This document shows positions 14,045 to 21,594 of a stretch of DNA of 24,330 nt, one piece after another. Numbering within the stretch: position 1 is the first letter of the stretch; each line of letters begins with the position of its first letter. The DNA lies in assembly GCA_964476505.1 (NCBI GenBank), contig CAYZAW010000036.1, forward strand, positions 1 to 24,330, read 5' to 3'. A model generated the notes under the pieces. It saw nothing but the letters and a program-made list of their open reading frames with translations. It did not search any database and was not told the DNA's origin. The translations under genes and the position numbers were made by a program. Source of the stretch: CAYZAW01 sp964476505 (GTDB lineage Bacteria; Bacillota; Clostridia; Christensenellales; CAG-138).

Positions 14045-14914
14045 GTGAACGAACGGGTAGAAGCCGTACAGCGGATGCAGGATTACATCGAAGCGCACGT
14101 GTTTGAAACGATTACCCCGGCGGACTTGGCGCGGGCCTCTCTGTACTCGCCGTGGTATTCCTACCGGCTGTTTTCGCAGTATCTAGATACCACCCCGGCG
14201 GAGTATATCCGGCGGCTCCGGCTGTCCAAATCCGCTCTCATGCTGCAGGATGAGAGTGTGAAGATCGCGGATATAGCCTTTCTAGTGGGCTATAACAGTG
14301 TGGACGGCTATCAGCGCGCCTTCCTCCGGGAGTTTGGCTGCAATCCCAAGGAGTACGCCGATAACCCCGTTCCCGTTTATCTGTTCACCCCTTACGGAAT
14401 CAAATACAAAGAAGCATGGAGAAAAAATAGTATGGAAACCGTAAGAACAGTATTGATACAAACCATCGAAAAGCCCGCCCGCAAGGTCATCATCAAGCGG
14501 GGCATCGGCGCCGAGGATTACTGGGCGTACTGCAACGAAGTGGGCTGCGACGTTTGGGGGCTGTTAAAAAGCATGAAGTCTCTTTGCGGCGAGCCGGTGT
14601 GCCTGTGGCTGCCGGAGGCATACCGCAAACCCGGTACCTCTAAGTATGTGCAGGGCGTGGAGGTTTCTGCGGACTATGCCGGCTCCGTGCCGGAGGGGTT
14701 TGACGTGATCGACCTGCCCGCGTGCAAATACCAGATGTTTCAGGGCGAACCCTTCGAGGAGGAGGATTACTGCGCCGCTATCGAGGCGGTACAGACCGTG
14801 ATGAACAAGTACGATCCCACGCCCGCGGGGTATACGCTGGATACCGCCAACCCCCGCATCCAGCTGGAGCCTGTCGGCAGCCGGGGGTATATCGAGCTGC
14901 TGCCGGTCAAATAA
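14045..14914 (+). CDS. AraC-family regulator with GyrI-like effector domain
   Basis: A 289-residue regulator. Residues 1-105 hold two helix-turn-helix units of the AraC type (ADLARASLYSPWYSYRLFSQ; IADIAFLVGYNSVDGYQRAF; then REFGCNPKEY). From about 130 to the end is a GyrI-like/effector-binding domain (IIKRGIGAEDYWAY, a VPEGFDVIDLPACKYQMF stretch, IELLPVK), as in the Rob/SoxS-like multidrug-sensing group. GTG 14045 is chosen because AAGGTGG lies eight bases upstream; GTG 14033 and 14036 are inside that site. Relaxed binding of hydrophobic or cationic small molecules is usual for this domain. It may regulate the upstream exporter cluster. Confidence 0.88.
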   Translation: MNERVEAVQRMQDYIEAHVFETITPADLARASLYSPWYSYRLFSQYLDTTPAEYIRRLRLSKSALMLQDESVKIADIAFLVGYNSVDGYQRAFLREFGCNPKEYADNPVPVYLFTPYGIKYKEAWRKNSMETVRTVLIQTIEKPARKVIIKRGIGAEDYWAYCNEVGCDVWGLLKSMKSLCGEPVCLWLPEAYRKPGTSKYVQGVEVSADYAGSVPEGFDVIDLPACKYQMFQGEPFEEEDYCAAIEAVQTVMNKYDPTPAGYTLDTANPRIQLEPVGSRGYIELLPVK

Positions 14915-14938
14915 CATACCGTATATCAAAGCTGTGCG

Positions 14939-14968
14939 CCGCACCCGGCCTGTTCGGGGGCGGTTTTT
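14939..14968 (+). terminator. Terminator after the AraC/GyrI gene
   Basis: CCGC (14939-14942) and CCCG (14944-14947) pair with CGGG (14955-14958) and GCGG (14960-14963), with one internal mismatch, then five Ts. Confidence 0.7.
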
Positions 14969-15003
14969 ATTTGTAAAAAATCGCCGTTTTACGATTCTTA
15001 CTA

Positions 15004-15032
15004 TTGACATAGTATCGTAAGCCGTGTATTAT
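15004..15032 (+). promoter_or_regulatory. Promoter of the TetR-oxidoreductase operon
   Basis: A perfect TTGACA (15004-15009) and TATTAT (15027-15032) with an ideal 17-bp spacer. The operator candidate begins just downstream. Confidence 0.75.
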
Positions 15033-15043
15033 ACTGAACAGTT

Positions 15044-15080
15044 ACTCAATGAACGCATGTTCAATGAACGAGTGCTCAAT
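15044..15080. promoter_or_regulatory. TetR-type operator candidate
   Basis: TCAATGAACG occurs at 15046-15055 and 15061-15070, and TCAAT again at 15076, at 15-bp intervals. Overlapping inverted repeats TGAAC/GTTCA (15050-15063) and TGAAC/GCTCA (15065-15078) are formed. Placed over the transcription start, they would give autorepression by the TetR protein encoded at 15116. Confidence 0.55.
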
Positions 15081-15115
15081 AATTAAGGGGCACAATCGAC
15101 GGGCAAGGAGGGGCA

Positions 15116-15724
15116 ATGGCTACTCGCAAGGAACAAAAGGAGCTTCGGCGGGAGCAGATACTCATTACGGCGCTGAAGCTGTTCGTTAAAAAGGGCTTTT
15201 CCGGTACCAAGGTGGCGGACATCGCGGCAGAGGCAGGCATGAGCGCAGGGCTGCTGTTCCACTACTTTCCCTCTAAGGAAGCGTTGTTGGAGGAATTGGT
15301 AAAGGTGGGGCTGGGCGGCACAAAAACTGCCATGCAGTATGATCCGGGAGACCCCATCCATTTCTTTCGGCAGGCTGCAGAGGGCATATTGCAATACACC
15401 CGGCAAAACCCGCAGATCGTGAATATGTTTGTGCTGATGGAGCGGGTGCAGCAGGACGAAGCCGTGCCGCCGCACATTCGCGAGCTTGCCTGTAAAGTGG
15501 ATAATATCGAGGCCTCCGTGCCGCTCATCGAGGCGGGGCAGCGCATGGGGCAGATACGCGAGGGAGCGCCGCTGGCGCTTTCCAACACCTTCTGGATGAG
15601 CCTGCACAGCGTGATCGTGTCCATCGGTTTATGCGGTGCGGCGGAAAACGAAAACTGCCAGCTCTGGCCTGAGCCGGAATGGTTTGTGGATATTCTTAAA
15701 AATCAATCAAACGGGAAGGAATAA
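15116..15724 (+). CDS. TetR-family transcriptional regulator
   Basis: A 202-residue repressor. Residues 10-60 are a TetR helix-turn-helix (ILITALKLFVKKGFSGTKVA, then DIAAEAGMSAGLLFHYFPSK, ALLEELV). The remainder is a helical ligand and dimer domain with no recognisable subgroup. GGAGGGGC precedes the ATG. It is followed after five bases by an FAD oxidoreductase gene and preceded by a promoter with overlapping inverted repeats, so it probably represses its own two-gene operon until an unknown ligand binds. Confidence 0.9.
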   Translation: MATRKEQKELRREQILITALKLFVKKGFSGTKVADIAAEAGMSAGLLFHYFPSKEALLEELVKVGLGGTKTAMQYDPGDPIHFFRQAAEGILQYTRQNPQIVNMFVLMERVQQDEAVPPHIRELACKVDNIEASVPLIEAGQRMGQIREGAPLALSNTFWMSLHSVIVSIGLCGAAENENCQLWPEPEWFVDILKNQSNGKE

Positions 15725-15729
15725 AAAAC

Positions 15730-17223
15730 ATGAAAAAAATCGTTATTGTAGGCGGCGGCATCGCAGGATTGTCCGCAGGCGTATATGCGCAGCTTCTGGG
15801 CTTTGAGAGCGTACTCATCGAAAAGAACGCCGTTCCCGGCGGGCAGTGCACCGGTTGGGACAGGCAGGGGTATCATACGGACGGCTGCATCCATTGGATG
15901 TGCGGCACCAAGCCCGGCAGCGACATCAACGACGCGTGGCGCGATGTTGGGGCGTTAAGCGACGATATCGAGATCATCGACCTGCCCTCTCTTTGGACGT
16001 ATCAGGCGGAGGGAAAATCCATCACCCTTTGGGCGGACTTAGACCGGCTGGAGCGGGAGCTTATCGAGCTCTCTCCTGCGGACGAGGCGGAGATCAAGGA
16101 CTTTATCAAGGACGTGCGCGCCGTTGGCAATATGCAAATGCCCGCCAAGCTGCCGACCGACATGATGTCCCTAAAAGACCTGATGGCTATGGGAAAGGCC
16201 ATGAAGGGCGCGGGCGGCGTTATGAGCCGCAAGGGAAAGATCGATTGCGTGGAGTACGGTAAGCGTTATAAAAGCACCTTCCTGCAAAAGTTTTTCGCCA
16301 CTTCCATGCCGGAGGGGTACAGCATTTCCAGCTTTATTTTCAGCGTTGGCGCGTTTGCCAGCGGTATGGCAGGCATTCCCCGGGGCGGCAGCCGCGCCAT
16401 GGCGCTTCGCATGGCAGACAGATACCGGGCGCTTGGCGGCAAGCTGTTGTTAAACACCTCCGCGCAGGAGATCATGATAGAAGGCAAGCGTGCAACCGGC
16501 GTACGGCTGGATAACGGCGAGTTGGTAACAGGGGATTATGTGATCGCCGCCTGCGATGCAAGCTTTGCCCTGAACAAGCTGCTTGGCGGCAGGTACAAGG
16601 TCAAGGCGCTGGAGGATCGTTTCCAGAATGAGCGGGATTATCCCACGCCTACCAGCCTGATGGTCACCTACGCGTTGGATACCACCATGGAGGACGTGCC
16701 GGTAATGGTCAACTTCGAATGCGAGCCGTTTACCATCGGCAGCAAGACCTATACGCTGGCGGGGCTGCATCATTACGGCTTTGAGCCGGGCTTTGCGCCG
16801 GAGGGAAAAACCGTTGCCACCTCTACCGTTACGATGTCTGACAGCGACTACCGCTATTTTGCGGAGCTGTATAAGGATAGAGAAGCCTACGGTGCGGAAA
16901 AAGAGCGTATCGCCGCGCTCCTGCAGGAGCGTATCGAGGCGGCCATCCCCAAGCTCAAGGGCAAGATGACCGTGCTGGACGTGGCTACCCCCATGACCTA
17001 CGCCCGCTACTGCAACGCCTATCACGGCGCGTGGATGTCCTTTATGACCACCGTTCGCTCCAAGAATATGATGCTAAAGGGCAACATCCCCGGCTTGGAA
17101 AACTGCGTATTGACCGGGCAATGGCTGATGGCGCCGGGCGGGCTGCCCACAGCCATCACAACCGGCAAGGCCAGCATCCAGCGCATCGCAAAAAAGGAAG
17201 GTATGCCGTATATCGTAAAATAA
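15730..17223 (+). CDS. CrtI-like FAD/NAD(P)-dependent oxidoreductase
   Basis: A 497-residue flavoenzyme of the phytoene-desaturase-like/amine-oxidase superfamily. The N terminus is a Rossmann fold (IVIVGGGIAGLSAG, G8/G10/G13, with E31 at the end of strand two to hold the FAD ribose) followed by a PGGQCTGW segment. The C-terminal motif GQWLMAPGGLPTAITTGK closes the FAD site. The middle (150-450) is substrate domain, with no residues that reveal the substrate. No other carotenoid genes are near, so carotenoid desaturation is not implied. It shares a transcript with the TetR gene. Confidence 0.88.
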   Translation: MKKIVIVGGGIAGLSAGVYAQLLGFESVLIEKNAVPGGQCTGWDRQGYHTDGCIHWMCGTKPGSDINDAWRDVGALSDDIEIIDLPSLWTYQAEGKSITLWADLDRLERELIELSPADEAEIKDFIKDVRAVGNMQMPAKLPTDMMSLKDLMAMGKAMKGAGGVMSRKGKIDCVEYGKRYKSTFLQKFFATSMPEGYSISSFIFSVGAFASGMAGIPRGGSRAMALRMADRYRALGGKLLLNTSAQEIMIEGKRATGVRLDNGELVTGDYVIAACDASFALNKLLGGRYKVKALEDRFQNERDYPTPTSLMVTYALDTTMEDVPVMVNFECEPFTIGSKTYTLAGLHHYGFEPGFAPEGKTVATSTVTMSDSDYRYFAELYKDREAYGAEKERIAALLQERIEAAIPKLKGKMTVLDVATPMTYARYCNAYHGAWMSFMTTVRSKNMMLKGNIPGLENCVLTGQWLMAPGGLPTAITTGKASIQRIAKKEGMPYIVK

Positions 17224-17235
17224 TAAACAATAGGA

Positions 17236-17269
17236 AAAAGGCGGCAGAGCCATAGCTTTGCCGCCTTTT
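17236..17269. terminator. Bidirectional terminator, oxidoreductase / dfx
   Basis: Bases 17236-17250 pair with 17255-17269 (15 bp, one G-T) around CATA. Flanking A- and T-runs let it work for both the rightward oxidoreductase and the leftward dfx gene. Confidence 0.88.
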
Positions 17270-17281
17270 ATATCGTATCAA

Positions 17282-17662
17282 CTACAGCTTCGTCATCCAC
17301 AACCCGTGCAAATTACAGTACGCGTATACCGCCGCGGGCACTTCGTCCGCTAATGCAAAGGTCACGGCAGGGGCGCTGCCGGGCAGCAGCCGTTTTCGCT
17401 GACCGCCCTTGTCGGTCAACAGATACACCCATTGTATGGAATGCTCCTGCGTCATAGGATGCACGGCGGAGCCCACCTCCACGGTCACCGCGTTTTGCTC
17501 CGCTTTCACAACTGGCACATGCTTTTCGCGGCTGGCATCCACGCTGCCGGGAATCAGCTCCTCCATCGGCTCTCCGCAGCAAATGATGGGAACGCCGGAG
17601 TTGTGGATCATACCAACCAGATTGCCGCAATGCTTGCAGCGGTAAAACTTTGTTTCGTTCAT
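17282..17662 (-). CDS. dfx: Desulfoferrodoxin (superoxide reductase, two iron centres)
   Basis: A 126-residue cytoplasmic superoxide reductase that reduces superoxide to peroxide without releasing oxygen, typical of anaerobes. Residues 1-36 form the desulforedoxin-type centre with C9, C12, C28 and C29. The catalytic iron ligands are H48, H68, H74, H119 and C116, with the E46-K47 pair of the EKHVP motif next to the active site. ATG 17662 is chosen since GGGAGG lies nine bases upstream; a GTG nine bases earlier falls on that site. It is divergent from a flavin reductase-rubredoxin gene that could supply its electrons. Confidence 0.93.
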   Translation of the reverse strand: MNETKFYRCKHCGNLVGMIHNSGVPIICCGEPMEELIPGSVDASREKHVPVVKAEQNAVTVEVGSAVHPMTQEHSIQWVYLLTDKGGQRKRLLPGSAPAVTFALADEVPAAVYAYCNLHGLWMTKL

Positions 17663-17731
17663 GCTTCGCACCTCCCTTTCTATTTTTTATATAAGCCGTT
17701 ACAAAGAGCTTGAAACATGGTAACAATAATT

Positions 17732-17770
17732 ATCCGGGATTTTGTTTCCGGATGCTGCCGTACTTATGAT
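17732..17770 (+). promoter_or_regulatory. Promoter of flavin reductase-rubredoxin gene, with inverted repeat
   Basis: TTGTTT (17742-17747) and TATGAT (17765-17770) are 17 bp apart. ATCCGG (17732-17737) and CCGGAT (17748-17753) form an inverted repeat around the -35 box, a candidate repressor site. Only a weak leftward promoter for dfx is seen in the same gap. Confidence 0.5.
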
Positions 17771-17816
17771 AACGGCTTGGCGATATGGGAATGGTAAGGT
17801 AAAAAGGAGGCGTTTT

Positions 17817-18683
17817 ATGCGCGATATGATACAAAGCACGGCGGACGTAGCCGGAAGCCCCGGCGGAATTGACCCCAAGGCGCTGTTCAACCTGTCCTAC
17901 GGGTTGTTTGTGGTAACGGCGCGGCAGGACGGGCAGGACAACGGCTGCATTACCAACACGGTGATGCAGATCACCAGCACCCCCAACAGAATTGCACTAT
18001 CTTTAAACAAAGCAAACCTAACGCACGACATGATACTCACCACAGGCGTGGTGAACGTATCCATACTGACGGAGGATGCGCCGTTTGCGCTGTTCCAGCG
18101 GTTTGGCTACCAAAGCGGCAGGGAGGCGGATAAGTTTGCAGGCTTTTCGGGCGCAAAGCGCAGCGAAAACGGCCTGTACTATTTGGCGGAGCAGGCAAAC
18201 GCATTGCTGTCCGGCAGGGTGATCTCCACCATGGACTGCGGCACGCATACGCTGTTTTTAGCCGAGATCACGGAGTGCGCAGTGCTGTCCGCACGCCCGT
18301 CGGTCACCTATACGTATTACTTTGCCAACATCAAGCCCAAGCCCGTCCCAACCAAGAAAAAGGGCTGGGTGTGTAAGATCTGCGGATATGTGTATGAGGG
18401 CGAGGTGCTGCCGCCGGACTTTATCTGCCCCATCTGCAAGCATGGCGCGGCGGACTTTGAGCCGCTGGGAGATATTACCGAAAAACCGCCCGCGGCGATC
18501 ATACCGGAACAGAAGGGAGAAAGAACAATGAAGCATGTATGCGGCATCTGCGGCTGGGAGTATGACGAGGCAGCGGGCGACCCCGCAAACGGCATAGCCC
18601 CCGGTACCAAGTGGGAGGATATTCCCGAGGAGTTTGAGTGCCCCATCTGCGGCGCAGGTAAAACCTCCTTCACGGAAGAGTAA
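17817..18683 (+). CDS. Flavin reductase with two C-terminal rubredoxin domains (Hrb-like)
   Basis: A 288-residue electron-transfer fusion resembling high-molecular-weight rubredoxin (Hrb). Residues 20-172 are an FMN-binding flavin-reductase domain (LSYGLFVVTARQDGQDNGCI, VSILTEDAPFALFQRFGYQS). A short rubredoxin follows, with C186, C189, C204, C207 and only 14 residues between the pairs (rubrerythrin-type spacing). A full-length rubredoxin follows at 238-288, with C242, C245, C275, C278 and a GTKWEDIPEEFECPICG motif. One rubredoxin domain is usual in Hrb; the second is extra. ATG 17817 follows AAAGGAGG by six bases. It probably passes NAD(P)H electrons to superoxide reductase or to a flavodiiron protein. 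Confidence 0.9.
   Translation: MRDMIQSTADVAGSPGGIDPKALFNLSYGLFVVTARQDGQDNGCITNTVMQITSTPNRIALSLNKANLTHDMILTTGVVNVSILTEDAPFALFQRFGYQSGREADKFAGFSGAKRSENGLYYLAEQANALLSGRVISTMDCGTHTLFLAEITECAVLSARPSVTYTYYFANIKPKPVPTKKKGWVCKICGYVYEGEVLPPDFICPICKHGAADFEPLGDITEKPPAAIIPEQKGERTMKHVCGICGWEYDEAAGDPANGIAPGTKWEDIPEEFECPICGAGKTSFTEE
18528..18683 (+). CDS. Possible nested free rubredoxin (internal start)
   Basis: Inside the fusion gene, AAGGGAGA at 18513-18520 stands seven bases before an in-frame ATG at 18528. Starting here would give a 51-residue stand-alone rubredoxin (MKHVCGICGWEYDE...), of normal rubredoxin length, beginning exactly where free rubredoxins begin. It may be a second product of the same gene or the scar of a recent fusion. 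Confidence 0.45.
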   Translation: MKHVCGICGWEYDEAAGDPANGIAPGTKWEDIPEEFECPICGAGKTSFTEE

Positions 18684-18703
18684 CAGAATAAGAGCAAAAG
18701 CAA

Positions 18704-18738
18704 AAAGAGCCGCCCAAATTGATTTTGGGCGGCTCTTT
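18704..18738. terminator. Bidirectional terminator, rubredoxin fusion / hydantoinase
   Basis: A perfect 15-bp stem (18704-18718 with 18724-18738), loop TTGAT, with A-run and T-run arms so that both strands end in Ts. It separates convergent genes. Confidence 0.9.
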
Positions 18739-18743
18739 CATGT

Positions 18744-20147
18744 TTACAACTGCGGTGTGGTAAAGGATACCGGCTTGCATTTGATCAGCCTGCCGGCGCC
18801 CCGCTTCCCAAGGAATTCGCCGTTTCGATACACCAGCCGTCCACGGCTGTAGGTAGCAACGGGGGCACCTTTTTGGGTAACGCCCTCCCAAATGGTATAG
18901 TCCGTATTGCCGTGCATGCCTTCGTTGGTAACGGTCACATTCTTTTTCGGGTCGTAGAGCACGATGTCTGCGTCCAACCCTGCGCGAAGCGCACCCTTTA
19001 GGTGATCGATACCGAACAGCTTGGCAGGATTGCAGGCGCAAAGGCGCACTGCGTCCATAAAGGTGATGCGTCCCCGGTTGGCCTCGGAGAGCATGTAGGG
19101 GTACATGGTTTCAATGCCCGCGCAGCCGTTGGGTATGGTGGAAAAATCGCCCGGCGTGCCGTCCGGCTGGATAACGCCCCAGTCCTTTTCCGCACGGGTA
19201 AAGGGGCAGTGGTCGGTGGCAATGGTGGCGATATCCCCCCGACGAATGCCTTCCCAAAGCGCTGCCTTAGAGTCCTTGCCCTTCATGGGCGGGGAGCAAA
19301 CAAAATCACGTCCGCGCTCCCGCTTGTATACCTCGTTGGTAAAATGCAGGTAGTGCGGGCAGGTCTCCGCAAAGATGGGGTAGCCCTCGTCGCGCACGCG
19401 GGTAACGGCATCCATGCCCTGCTTGTCTGACAAATGCGCAATGTATAAGGGTGCGCCCGCCATTTTGGCAATGTGGATGGCACGCTCGTCCGCCTCTCCG
19501 GCAACGGCCTCGTCCTTGGACTTGTAATGCCACCAAGCAGAGGTTTTGCCCTCCGCAAGGTATTGCTTTACCCGCGCTTCGAATACCGCGCGGTTCTCCG
19601 CGTGCACGCCAACGATGCCGCCGTGCTTGGCGGTTTCCTGCAGAAGCCTGTAAATATCCCCGTCGGACAGGCCAAAGTCGTACACCATGTACGCTTTAAA
19701 GGAGCTCACGCCGCAGCGGATAGCGTCCTTTACGGAGGTTAACAGCGCCGGGGTGGAGATGTCCGATACGCCGATGTGGAAGGCATAGTCTATCGCGGCA
19801 TCGGGCGCGGCAAGCGCATCTTGGCGGTAGAAGGAGTCTTGTAAGAGCTCCCCGCGGTCTTGCGTAATAAAATCGATCACGGTGGTGGTGCCGCCGCAGG
19901 CTGCGCTTTTGGTGCCGGTATAATAATCGTCGCTGGAAAACGTGCCGCGAAAGGGCATGGCAAGGTGCGTGTGGGAATCGATCGCGCCCGGCAGCACCAA
20001 AAGCCCCTTGGCGTTTACCACCTCGCGATAGCCCTCCGTGGGCAGGTTTACGCCAATGGCCTGTATCTTCCCGCTCTTCACGGCGATATCCGCCCGGTAC
20101 ATCCCCTCGGTGGTTACAACGGTGCCGTTTTGTATCAACATGGACAT
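18744..20147 (-). CDS. hydA: Dihydropyrimidinase / D-hydantoinase
   Basis: A 467-residue amidohydrolase that opens the cyclic ureide ring of dihydropyrimidines or hydantoins. The binuclear metal site is complete: H59 and H61 in DSHTHLAMP, K151 (the carboxylated lysine) in SSFKAYMVY, H182 in VHAEN, H238 in YIAHLSD and D312 in IATDHCPF. Length matches the family. ATG 20147 is chosen because GGAGG lies nine bases upstream; the frame from 20225 has no ribosome site. No transporter or later pathway gene is adjacent. Pyrimidine or hydantoin salvage is likely, but allantoinase or phenylhydantoinase specificity is not excluded. Confidence 0.9.
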   Translation of the reverse strand: MSMLIQNGTVVTTEGMYRADIAVKSGKIQAIGVNLPTEGYREVVNAKGLLVLPGAIDSHTHLAMPFRGTFSSDDYYTGTKSAACGGTTTVIDFITQDRGELLQDSFYRQDALAAPDAAIDYAFHIGVSDISTPALLTSVKDAIRCGVSSFKAYMVYDFGLSDGDIYRLLQETAKHGGIVGVHAENRAVFEARVKQYLAEGKTSAWWHYKSKDEAVAGEADERAIHIAKMAGAPLYIAHLSDKQGMDAVTRVRDEGYPIFAETCPHYLHFTNEVYKRERGRDFVCSPPMKGKDSKAALWEGIRRGDIATIATDHCPFTRAEKDWGVIQPDGTPGDFSTIPNGCAGIETMYPYMLSEANRGRITFMDAVRLCACNPAKLFGIDHLKGALRAGLDADIVLYDPKKNVTVTNEGMHGNTDYTIWEGVTQKGAPVATYSRGRLVYRNGEFLGKRGAGRLIKCKPVSFTTPQL

Positions 20148-20210
20148 ATGCAGTATCCTCCAAATCGAAATGAAGTAGATGCGTTTACACAATAGACTAA
20201 GAATACTGCT

Positions 20211-20239
20211 ATTATACGGCGACAAACAAAAAACATCAA
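20211..20239 (-). promoter_or_regulatory. Promoter of the hydantoinase gene
   Basis: On the minus strand TTGATG (20239-20234) and a perfect TATAAT (20216-20211) are separated by 17 bp. The leader is about 57 nt. Confidence 0.65.
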
Positions 20240-20292
20240 TGCGACTTGTATTAAGAACGCATTGACATATATTTCTTTTAGAGTTTTTGGTT

Positions 20293-20320
20293 CCAAGGGG
20301 TTTTTACAAAAACCCCTTGG
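20293..20320. repeat. Palindromic intergenic element at end of efflux operon
   Basis: CCAAGGGGTTTT (20293-20304) pairs with AAAACCCCTTGG (20309-20320) around TACA; GCCGCCGGAGGC follows at 20321-20331. No clear T-run follows on either strand. It may still end or protect the efflux mRNA, but the GCCTCCGGC box attached to a GGGG/CCCC hairpin looks like a dispersed REP-like element. Confidence 0.55.
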
Positions 20321-20340
20321 CCGCCGGAGGCAAAATACCC

Positions 20341-21012
20341 CTACGCCAATTCGCCGTCCACAATGCGCACGATGCGCTGGGCGTGGGTGGCAACGTCCAA
20401 GTCGTGGGTGATCATCACGATGGTGTGGCCCATATCGTGCAGTTGATGAAAGAGCTTTAGCACCTCGCCGCTGGTCTTGGTGTCTAGCGCACCGGTGGGC
20501 TCGTCTGCCAACAATAGCTTGGGCTCGCCTACAAGCGCGCGGGCAATGGCGGCGCGCTGCTGCTGTCCGCCGGAAAGCTCATTGGGACGGTGGCGCACGC
20601 GCTCTCCCATTTCCAGCATTTCCAGCTTTTCAAGGGCGCGGCGCTCGGCCTCTTTGTAGGAAATACCCCGCACCAACAGGGGCATCATCACATTTTGCAG
20701 GATGGTGTATTTGCCAACAAGGTGATAGCGCTGAAACACGAAGCCGATGAGGCGGTTTCGGATAACGGTCAACTGATTGTCCTGCATGGCCTCGATGGGC
20801 AGACCCATCAAGCGGTAGCTGCCCGTTTGAAAGCCGTCCATGCAGCCGATGATGTTCATCAGCGTGGACTTGCCGCTGCCGGAGGGGCCAAGAATGCCTA
20901 GGTATTCTCCCTGCTGCACCTGCATGGTGATGCCCTTGAGGGCTTCCAGCGTGGTGTCGCCAACGGTAAAGTATTTATGCACGTCTGTAAGGTCGATAAC
21001 AGGTATGGGCAT
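20341..21012 (-). CDS. MacB/LolD-type ABC efflux ATPase
   Basis: A 223-residue ATPase with Walker A GPSGSGKST (42-50), signature LSGGQQQR (146-153), Walker B LLLADEP (166-172) and the D-loop TGALD, plus MITHDLD with the switch histidine. The LADEPTGALD stretch and length mark the MacB/LolD/FtsE group, which works with FtsX-like permeases by mechanotransmission. AGGAGG overlaps the stop of the upstream lipoprotein gene. It is the last gene of a leftward operon with the permease and adaptor. Confidence 0.92.
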   Translation of the reverse strand: MPIPVIDLTDVHKYFTVGDTTLEALKGITMQVQQGEYLGILGPSGSGKSTLMNIIGCMDGFQTGSYRLMGLPIEAMQDNQLTVIRNRLIGFVFQRYHLVGKYTILQNVMMPLLVRGISYKEAERRALEKLEMLEMGERVRHRPNELSGGQQQRAAIARALVGEPKLLLADEPTGALDTKTSGEVLKLFHQLHDMGHTIVMITHDLDVATHAQRIVRIVDGELA

Positions 21013-21021
21013 AGCAGCCTC

Positions 21022-21579
21022 CTAGCGGGAAAGAACGGACACGGCGGTGATCGCGCCGGAATCGTTTAAGGACAAGCCCAGCACCATGCCGGAGGTCACC
21101 GATGAAAAATCCCCGGAGCCTATCGTCATACCAACGGGGAGAAGGTACGTGGCAGTCTCGCCGGAGGTCCCCGCTGTAAATGTGCCGTTTTCTACCTCGC
21201 CCAAGGTAAGTACCACCTCATTGCCGATGATGCTGTCTACCTGCCCGGTCACGTCTGCGTCAATACTACGCCCGTGCGCGGTACCGCCCGCAGGCATTTC
21301 GCCCTGTTTGCCCGCAGCAAGCTTATCCGCAGCCTCGCCGCTGCCTTCGCCGCTTTGCGTTACGGCAGTGCCGCCTGTGCGGTTGCCCTTTTGCCGCGTG
21401 TTCTCGCCATCGCTTGGCACACCACCCTCCGGCATCCCTTCCGGTATACTGTCTTCCGGCATGCTTGTGGAAGCGCCGCTCATATCCATTACGCCCGCCG
21501 TTTCTTCCTGCCTGGCGGCGCAGGCGGTCATGCTCCATATAACAAGTGCCGCAATCATTACCAATAGCCAACGCTTCAT
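21022..21579 (-). CDS. Met/Gly/Pro/Ser-rich lipoprotein of the efflux operon
   Basis: A 185-residue protein of unknown function. A signal peptide ends in lipobox SMTAC with C20. Residues 30-100 are low complexity, with repeated Met-Pro and Glu-Gly units (TSMPEDSIPEGMPEGGVPSD). Residues 108-185 look folded, with beta-strand character (DVTGQVDSIIGNEVVLTLGE, then TYLLPVGMTIGSGD), resembling a small OB-like or barrel domain, although I cannot name it. It sits between permease and ATPase genes, with ribosome site GGAGGAACAG, so it is probably a cell-surface partner of the pump. Confidence 0.75.
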   Translation of the reverse strand: MKRWLLVMIAALVIWSMTACAARQEETAGVMDMSGASTSMPEDSIPEGMPEGGVPSDGENTRQKGNRTGGTAVTQSGEGSGEAADKLAAGKQGEMPAGGTAHGRSIDADVTGQVDSIIGNEVVLTLGEVENGTFTAGTSGETATYLLPVGMTIGSGDFSSVTSGMVLGLSLNDSGAITAVSVLSR

Positions 21580-21594
21580 AAACTGTTCCTCCGT

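Noticed and set aside
15000..15115. Mobile-element end or attachment site from repeated TCAATGAACG
   Set aside because: The repeats sit exactly over a promoter of a TetR gene at fixed 15-bp spacing and no integrase or transposase is near; an operator explains them better.
16450..17025. 191-codon open frame on the minus strand within the oxidoreductase gene
   Set aside because: Antisense shadow without ribosome site or recognisable domain.
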